Positions 6,974 to 10,441 of a stretch of 10,441 nucleotides of DNA are shown piece by piece. Source of the DNA: Comamonadaceae bacterium (GTDB lineage: Bacteria > Pseudomonadota > Gammaproteobacteria > Burkholderiales > Burkholderiaceae_C); NCBI GenBank assembly GCA_947483455.1, contig CANKNK010000033.1, positions 1-10,441 of the forward strand. Reading direction: 5' to 3'. How positions within the stretch are numbered: position 1 is the stretch's first letter; each line of letters begins with the position of its first letter. The notes under the pieces were generated by a model, which was not told where the DNA came from, ran no database searches, and worked only from the letters and a program-made list of their open reading frames with translations. The translations under genes were made by a program, and so were the position numbers.

Positions 6974-8112
6974 TGATGAATACACAAGCACAACAAGACC
7001 GCTGGTTGCTGATCGGCTTCACCCTGGCCCTGCTGGCCGGCCCTATATTGCTCAAACCCTTCGGGGCCGGTTACCCGGATTTGCTACAAAAATTTTGCAT
7101 CTTCGGAATTTTCGCGGTGGGCTATAACATTTTGTTTGGCCTGACGGGCTACCTGTCCTTTGGCCACGCTGCATTTTTGGGCATTGGCTCCTACACCGCG
7201 GTGTGGAGCTTCAAACTGCTGACCATGAACGTGTTACCCGCCATCATTCTGAGCATATTGATGACCGCCCTGTTTGGTCTGGTGATCGGCTACCTCTGCT
7301 TGCGCCGCTCAGGCATTTACTTCTCGATTTTGACGCTGGCCTTCGCCCAGATGGCTTACAACCTGGCGTATTCGGTGCTCACACCGATCACCAACGGCGA
7401 AACGGGTTTGCAATTGGTCAAAGGCGATCCACATGTTCTGGACCGTTGGTTTGGTGTGCCCGTTGTAGAGGGTATCCCGTCTACCAATTTCTTTGGTATT
7501 TCCATGGTGGGATATAGCGGGTTTTATTTCTGTGCGGCCCTGCTGATCATTAGCTTTTATGTCGCGATGCGCCTGACCCGATCGCCCTTTGGTCTGATGC
7601 TCAAAGCCATCAAGTCCAATCAGAACCGCCTGAAGTACACCGGAGTCAACACCCGCTCTTACGCCTTGATCGCTTTTGTGATCAGTGGCTGCTACGCCGG
7701 TCTGGCCGGCGCCCTGCTGGCGGTGACCGACCCACTGGCGGGCGCTGACCGCATGCACTGGTCTGCCTCTGGCGAAGTGGTGCTGATGACGATCTTGGGT
7801 GGCGTGGGCACTTTGTTAGGCCCGGTACTTGGCGCAGGCTTGATCAAGTACCTGGAAAATATTTTCTCCTCCTTCAATGAGCAGATATTGAATGGCGTCT
7901 TCGGCTTTCTACCCGATGCTATGCAACACCCGGTGGTCAAGTTCGTGGGCTTGTTTGTAGGCGAAGGATGGGAGCTGACCTTGGGCGTTCTATTCCTGGT
8001 GCTGATTATTTTTGTACCTGGAGGTCTGATGCAAGGCTTTCAAAGTCTGCAACGCCGCCTCTTTCCTGCGCAGGCCAAGCCCGCTGCTGATGCGACCCGA
8101 GGAGCACACTAA
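6973..8112 (+). CDS. ABC transporter permease, LivM type
   Basis: Second inner-membrane permease, 379 residues (378 if the ATG at 6976 is used). LivM hallmarks are present: [19 protein letters not shown] at 56-74, [15 protein letters not shown] at 113-127, the coupling loop [18 protein letters not shown] at 208-225, and [20 protein letters not shown] at 265-284. About eight to ten hydrophobic segments can be read. The C-terminal 20-25 residues are a polar tail. It pairs with the LivH-type subunit to form the solute path. The stop TAA shares one base with the ATG of the next gene, a sign of translational coupling. The ligand is not evident from the sequence. Confidence 0.93.
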   Translation: MMNTQAQQDRWLLIGFTLALLAGPILLKPFGAGYPDLLQKFCIFGIFAVGYNILFGLTGYLSFGHAAFLGIGSYTAVWSFKLLTMNVLPAIILSILMTALFGLVIGYLCLRRSGIYFSILTLAFAQMAYNLAYSVLTPITNGETGLQLVKGDPHVLDRWFGVPVVEGIPSTNFFGISMVGYSGFYFCAALLIISFYVAMRLTRSPFGLMLKAIKSNQNRLKYTGVNTRSYALIAFVISGCYAGLAGALLAVTDPLAGADRMHWSASGEVVLMTILGGVGTLLGPVLGAGLIKYLENIFSSFNEQILNGVFGFLPDAMQHPVVKFVGLFVGEGWELTLGVLFLVLIIFVPGGLMQGFQSLQRRLFPAQAKPAADATRGAH

Positions 8113-8867
8113 TGGCTGCACTTGAAGTCTCCGGTTTGAAGAAAAGTTTTGGCGGTCTCAAAGCCCTGAACGATGTCAACCTGTCCGTGCAATTTGGCAC
8201 CGTACACGCCATCATCGGACCCAATGGCGCTGGCAAGTCCACTTTGCTCAATGCCTTCGTAGGTCGTTTAATCCCCGACGAAGGCAGTGTCGTCTTCGAC
8301 GGCATTTCGCTGGTCGGATTGCAACCGCATGAAATCAACCAAGCCGGTGTGGTGCGGGTATTTCAAACGCCAGAAATTTTCGGTGAATTGAGCCTGCTAG
8401 ACAACGTGCTGATTCCGGCCTTCTCGCACCGCGACGGCGAGTTCAAACTCAACGGCTGGTCGCGCGCTGCCGAACAGGCACATGTGCATGAAGTCGCCAA
8501 GCACATGCTCGAAGACGTGGGCCTTTACGGCAAGCGAGGCATGATCGCCAACAGCCTGTCGCGTGGCGACAAGCGCCGTTTAGAGCTGGCGATGTGCCTG
8601 GCCCAAGAACCCAAGCTATTGTTGTTGGACGAACCCACTGCCGGTATGTCGCGGGCCGACACCAATAGCACCATCGACCTGCTGCAACGCTTGGGCGACG
8701 GCAAAGTCACCAAAATCATCATCGAACACGATATGCACGTGGTCTTCTCGCTGGCCGAAAAAATCAGCGTGATGGCCCAAGGCGCCATCATTGCAGAAGG
8801 CGCGCCTGAGGCCATCAAAACCGACCCACGCGTGCAAGAAGCCTACCTCGGAGGAGCGCATCTGTGA
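8112..8867 (+). CDS. ABC transporter ATP-binding protein, LivG type
   Basis: Cytoplasmic ATPase powering the importer, 251 residues, normal for LivG. Walker A GPNGAGKST at 36-44, Q-loop Gln85 in RVFQTPEIF, Walker B LLLLDEP at 169-175 followed by the D-loop region TAGMSRAD, and switch His206 in IIEHDM. The ABC signature at 149-153 reads LSRGD instead of the classical LSGGQ; the essential Ser and second Gly are kept. LivG proteins commonly vary here (for example LSYGQ or LSHGD forms), so activity is expected. The insertion after the Q-loop (FSHRDGEFKLNGWSRA, 104-119) is typical of LivG. GGAG at 8101-8104 precedes the ATG by 7 bases. It overlaps the preceding permease by one base and the next ATPase by four. 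Confidence 0.94.
   Translation: MAALEVSGLKKSFGGLKALNDVNLSVQFGTVHAIIGPNGAGKSTLLNAFVGRLIPDEGSVVFDGISLVGLQPHEINQAGVVRVFQTPEIFGELSLLDNVLIPAFSHRDGEFKLNGWSRAAEQAHVHEVAKHMLEDVGLYGKRGMIANSLSRGDKRRLELAMCLAQEPKLLLLDEPTAGMSRADTNSTIDLLQRLGDGKVTKIIIEHDMHVVFSLAEKISVMAQGAIIAEGAPEAIKTDPRVQEAYLGGAHL
8850..8856 (+). promoter_or_regulatory. Shine-Dalgarno GGAGGAG deciding a GTG start
   Basis: This near-perfect ribosome site, 7 bases before GTG at 8864, supports GTG as the true start of the second ATPase gene. The GTGA overlap with the previous stop (8864-8867) also supports it. Confidence 0.8.
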
Positions 8868-9580
8868 CCGCACCCAACGCTTATTTCTCGTGCAGCAATA
8901 TGCACTCCTACTATGGCGAAAGCTATATCGTCCAAGGCGTGGGTTTTCAAATCCAGAAAGGTGAAATCGTCGCCTTGCTCGGGCGCAATGGTGCGGGTAA
9001 GACCTCCACCCTGCGCTCGATTGCCCGCCTAGACGCGCCCAAGCTGCAACAGGGCGAAATCTGGCTCGACGGCCAGCCACTGCACACCATGAGTGCCTAC
9101 CAGGCCTCACGATTGGGCGTGGGCCTGGTGCCCGAAGATCGGCGCATCATCCCCAGTCTGACGGTAGAAGAAAACTTGCAATTGGCCCAAATTGAAAAAC
9201 CCATCGGTTGGTCCATCGAGCGCATTTACGAACATTTTCCGCGCTTGGCTGAACGGCGCAAACAAGAAGCGGTCACTATGTCCGGTGGCGAACAGCAAAT
9301 GCTGGCCGTGGCCCGTGCGCTGGCGCGTGATGTCAAACTGCTGCTACTGGACGAGCCCTACGAAGGCTTGGCACCGGTGATCGTGCGCGAAATCGAAAAG
9401 ATTTTGGAAGAGATCAAAGAACTGGGCTTTACCACCATCATCGTGGAGCAAAACGCGATTGCCGCCTTGCACTTATCCGACCGTGCGCTGATTCTGGACA
9501 TGGGCGAAGTCGTGTTCGACGGCACTGCGAAGGAAGTGATTGAAAACAGCGAATTGCGCCAGCAGTACTTGGCAATTTGA
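8864..9580 (+). CDS. ABC transporter ATP-binding protein, LivF type
   Basis: Second ATPase of the importer, 238 residues, normal for LivF. Walker A GRNGAGKTS at 40-48, the LivF-type Q-loop region VPEDRRIIPSLTVEENL at 89-105, ABC signature MSGGEQQ at 139-145, Walker B LLLLDEP at 159-165 and YEGLAPVI at 166-173. In the switch region VEQN (194-197) the usual His is Gln196, a regular LivF trait rather than a defect. It forms a heterodimer with the LivG-type subunit under the two permeases. The GTG start overlaps the upstream stop by four bases (GTGA). The ORF ends in TGA at 9578-9580, just before a weak hairpin. Walker A is GAGK and the Q-loop reads PEDRR; from memory urea-specific UrtE proteins look different, so I do not call it urtE. 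Confidence 0.94.
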   Translation: MTAPNAYFSCSNMHSYYGESYIVQGVGFQIQKGEIVALLGRNGAGKTSTLRSIARLDAPKLQQGEIWLDGQPLHTMSAYQASRLGVGLVPEDRRIIPSLTVEENLQLAQIEKPIGWSIERIYEHFPRLAERRKQEAVTMSGGEQQMLAVARALARDVKLLLLDEPYEGLAPVIVREIEKILEEIKELGFTTIIVEQNAIAALHLSDRALILDMGEVVFDGTAKEVIENSELRQQYLAI

Positions 9581-9591
9581 GGTGGCATTGA

Positions 9592-9619
9592 GGCAGCCTG
9601 GCCTGGTAGCTGCTGTTTT
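9592..9619 (+). terminator. Possible weak terminator of the transporter operon
   Basis: GGCAGC (9592-9597) pairs with GCTGCT (9609-9614) through five Watson-Crick pairs and one G-U, with an 11-base loop. TTTT follows at 9616-9619. The stem is short and the T-run brief, so termination may be partial and transcription could continue toward the dehydrogenase. Confidence 0.4.
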
Positions 9620-9650
9620 CATCAACGTGTAATCGCGAGGATCGCCGCGA

Positions 9651-9663
9651 CGCGAATTTCGCG
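9651..9663. repeat. Small dyad CGCGAA-T-TTCGCG
   Basis: Perfect 6-base arms around a single T, between the weak operon terminator and the dehydrogenase promoter. It is too tight for a good RNA hairpin and could be a protein-binding dyad or chance in GC-rich DNA. Confidence 0.3.
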
Positions 9664-9767
9664 CCGAACTTGGGACGGGGCCCGCCCATTTTTCCAATGC
9701 GATGCATCTAGGTGTCTCCGGGTGCGCACGCGCCTGCGTCAGCCGGTGCGGGTAATTACGAGCAGCC

Positions 9768-9787
9768 GGGTATTCCCGGGTAAACCC
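9768..9787. promoter_or_regulatory. Tandem GGGTA(TT/AA)CCC elements, candidate operator
   Basis: Two abutting 10-base units, GGGTATTCCC (9768-9777) and GGGTAAACCC (9778-9787), lie 2 bases upstream of the candidate -35 box. The second is identical to the core of the dyad upstream of the transporter's receptor gene (4368-4377). Their centres fall near -52 and -42 from the estimated start of transcription, fitting an activator bound as a dimer or tandem dimers. The binding protein is unknown. Confidence 0.6.
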
Positions 9788-9789
9788 GC

Positions 9790-9818
9790 TTGCTGCCCCT
9801 GCCGGTCAGCCATAAAGT
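9790..9818 (+). promoter_or_regulatory. Candidate promoter of the alcohol dehydrogenase gene
   Basis: TTGCTG (9790-9795) and TAAAGT (9813-9818) are exactly 17 bases apart but match the sigma70 consensus only at 3/6 and 4/6 positions. A weak core with upstream tandem elements suits an activator-dependent promoter. Transcription would start near 9825, leaving a leader of about 48 bases. Confidence 0.45.
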
Positions 9819-9825
9819 GGTTTCA

Positions 9826-9847
9826 GGCCGGGTTGGTCAACCCGGCC
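9826..9847. repeat. Perfect 22-base inverted repeat in the dehydrogenase leader
   Basis: GGCCGGGTTG and CAACCCGGCC are perfect 10-base arms around GT. It sits right at the predicted 5' end of the mRNA and 25 bases before the ATG, with no T-run after it. It could be a 5' mRNA-protecting hairpin (the two-base centre would force the inner pairs open to form a loop) or a DNA operator just downstream of the start point. Confidence 0.7.
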
Positions 9848-9872
9848 GCACAAACACCACCAAGGGAATAAT

Positions 9873-10441
9873 ATGAAGCGATACATAAGAAGCCGCGCCC
9901 GCCGCATTTGCGTCGGTATGCTGGGCTGGGTAGCAGCCCTCTCCATCGGGTTAGCAAGCGCCCAGGCAACCGATGCCGTCAAAGGGTCCGAGGCCCACAT
10001 CCGGGCCGTCACCGGCAAAGTAGACGGCGCAATGATTCATGCAAACGCTGCCACGACACGGGACTGGCCTAGCTATGGCCTGGACTATGCCGAGACCCGT
10101 TTCAGCCGTTTGAACCAAGTCAACGAGGACACTGTGGGTAAGCTGGGCCTGGCCTGGACCTACAACCTCGAGTCAACACGTGGCGTCGAAGCCACACCGT
10201 TAGTGGTCGATGGCATCATGTACGTCACAGCAGCCTGGAGCGTGGTCCACGCGCTTGATGTGCGCACTGGCCAGCGGCTGTGGACCTTCGATCCCCAGGT
10301 GCCGCGCGCCATGGGCTACAAGGGCTGCTGCGACGTCGTTAACCGCGGCGTGGCGCTTTACAAGGGCAAGGTTTATGTGGGCGCTTACGATGGTCGCCTG
10401 ATCGCGCTAGATGCCGCCAGCGGCGCCAAGGTCTGGGAGCA
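9873..10441 (+). CDS. PQQ-dependent alcohol dehydrogenase, probably quinohaemoprotein (type II), N-terminal part
   Basis: Periplasmic enzyme oxidising primary alcohols to aldehydes with pyrroloquinoline quinone. Only the first 189 codons are in the window and the frame is open to the edge. The signal peptide covers about 1-32 (basic MKRYIRSRARR, hydrophobic core, ASAQA before the likely cut). The mature part shows DWPSYGLDYAETRFS (64-78), GLAWTYNLESTRGVEATPLV (92-111) with Glu106 as the expected PQQ ligand, and GYKGCCDVVNRGVA (148-161). Adjacent Cys152-Cys153 would form the rare vicinal disulfide ring over PQQ. YVGAYDGRLIALDAASGAKVW (168-188) is a propeller tryptophan-docking repeat. From memory this closely resembles Comamonas quinohaemoprotein ethanol dehydrogenase, but the C-terminal cytochrome c domain that would prove type II lies beyond the window. 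AAGGGA is 5 bases before the ATG. Confidence 0.93.
   Translation, partial: MKRYIRSRARRICVGMLGWVAALSIGLASAQATDAVKGSEAHIRAVTGKVDGAMIHANAATTRDWPSYGLDYAETRFSRLNQVNEDTVGKLGLAWTYNLESTRGVEATPLVVDGIMYVTAAWSVVHALDVRTGQRLWTFDPQVPRAMGYKGCCDVVNRGVALYKGKVYVGAYDGRLIALDAASGAKVWE

Larger units (their letters stand above)
9581..9872. other. Intergenic region between transporter operon and PQQ alcohol dehydrogenase
   Basis: 292 bases with no convincing gene; reading frames here lack ribosome sites and family features. In order it holds a weak terminator-like hairpin, a small CGCGAA-T-TTCGCG dyad (9651-9663), a tandem pair of GGGTA-type elements (9768-9787), a candidate promoter (9790-9818), a perfect inverted repeat (9826-9847) and the ribosome site AAGGGA (9862-9867) of the dehydrogenase. 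Confidence 0.7.

Noticed and set aside
4479..9580. Urea transporter UrtABCDE, tempting next to purine genes
   Set aside because: Gene order fits, but the receptor and both ATPases do not look like UrtA, UrtD and UrtE as I know them, no urease genes are near, and the shared promoter element ties the operon to the alcohol dehydrogenase.
9663..9696. GC-rich segment followed by ATTTTT as an alternative terminator
   Set aside because: The GGGGCCCGCCC segment can only form a stem with almost no loop, so a functional hairpin is unlikely.
1..10441. CRISPR array, tRNA/rRNA genes, insertion sequences, phage or defence genes
   Set aside because: No regularly spaced repeats, RNA gene signatures, transposase features or terminal repeats were seen; nearly all sequence is explained by metabolic and transport genes.

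Overview
The window looks like a chromosomal stretch of a betaproteobacterium, most likely Burkholderiales near the Comamonadaceae. The evidence is moderately high GC with G/C-rich third codon positions, the PuuE/UraH/XdhC/PuuD style of purine degradation, and an alcohol dehydrogenase N-terminus that resembles, from memory, the Comamonas quinohaemoprotein type. No database search was possible, so genus and species are not called.

Left part (1-4243): a purine (urate) degradation block. On the minus strand is puuE (cofactor-independent allantoinase, cut by the window edge a few codons from its end). Divergent from it is uraH (5-hydroxyisourate hydrolase). A minus-strand gene for a proline-rich lipoprotein with a TonB-C-like end follows. 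Then come xdhC (xanthine dehydrogenase maturation factor) and puuD (membrane urate hydroxylase with a fused cytochrome c domain) on the plus strand. Together these cover maturation of the enzyme making urate, urate to 5-hydroxyisourate (PuuD), its hydrolysis to OHCU (UraH), and allantoin to allantoate (PuuE). OHCU decarboxylase (uraD) and xdhA/xdhB are not in the window.

Middle part (4244-9580): a 235-base AT-rich promoter region with a 16-base dyad and a good sigma70-type promoter leads into a five-gene ABC importer of the branched-chain amino acid (HAAT) type. It encodes a Tat-type solute-binding protein, two permeases and two ATPases. The last four genes are tightly coupled by 1 to 4 base overlaps. 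The binding-protein gene is separated from them by a strong hairpin followed by a strong intrinsic terminator, so it is probably expressed more than the membrane and ATPase genes.

Right part (9581-10441): a 292-base intergenic region precedes the start of a PQQ-dependent, probably quinohaemoprotein, alcohol dehydrogenase that runs off the window. Its candidate promoter carries the same GGGTAAACCC core as the dyad upstream of the binding protein, here as a tandem pair. Placement differs by about one helical turn between the two promoters. This suggests that transporter and dehydrogenase form one regulon, so that the transporter's substrate may be tied to alcohol oxidation rather than to amino acids, urea or purines.

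No RNA genes, CRISPR arrays, insertion sequences or phage genes were seen. The individual protein families are known. The least explained signals are the shared operator-like element with its transporter/dehydrogenase pairing, and the termination module inside the transporter operon.
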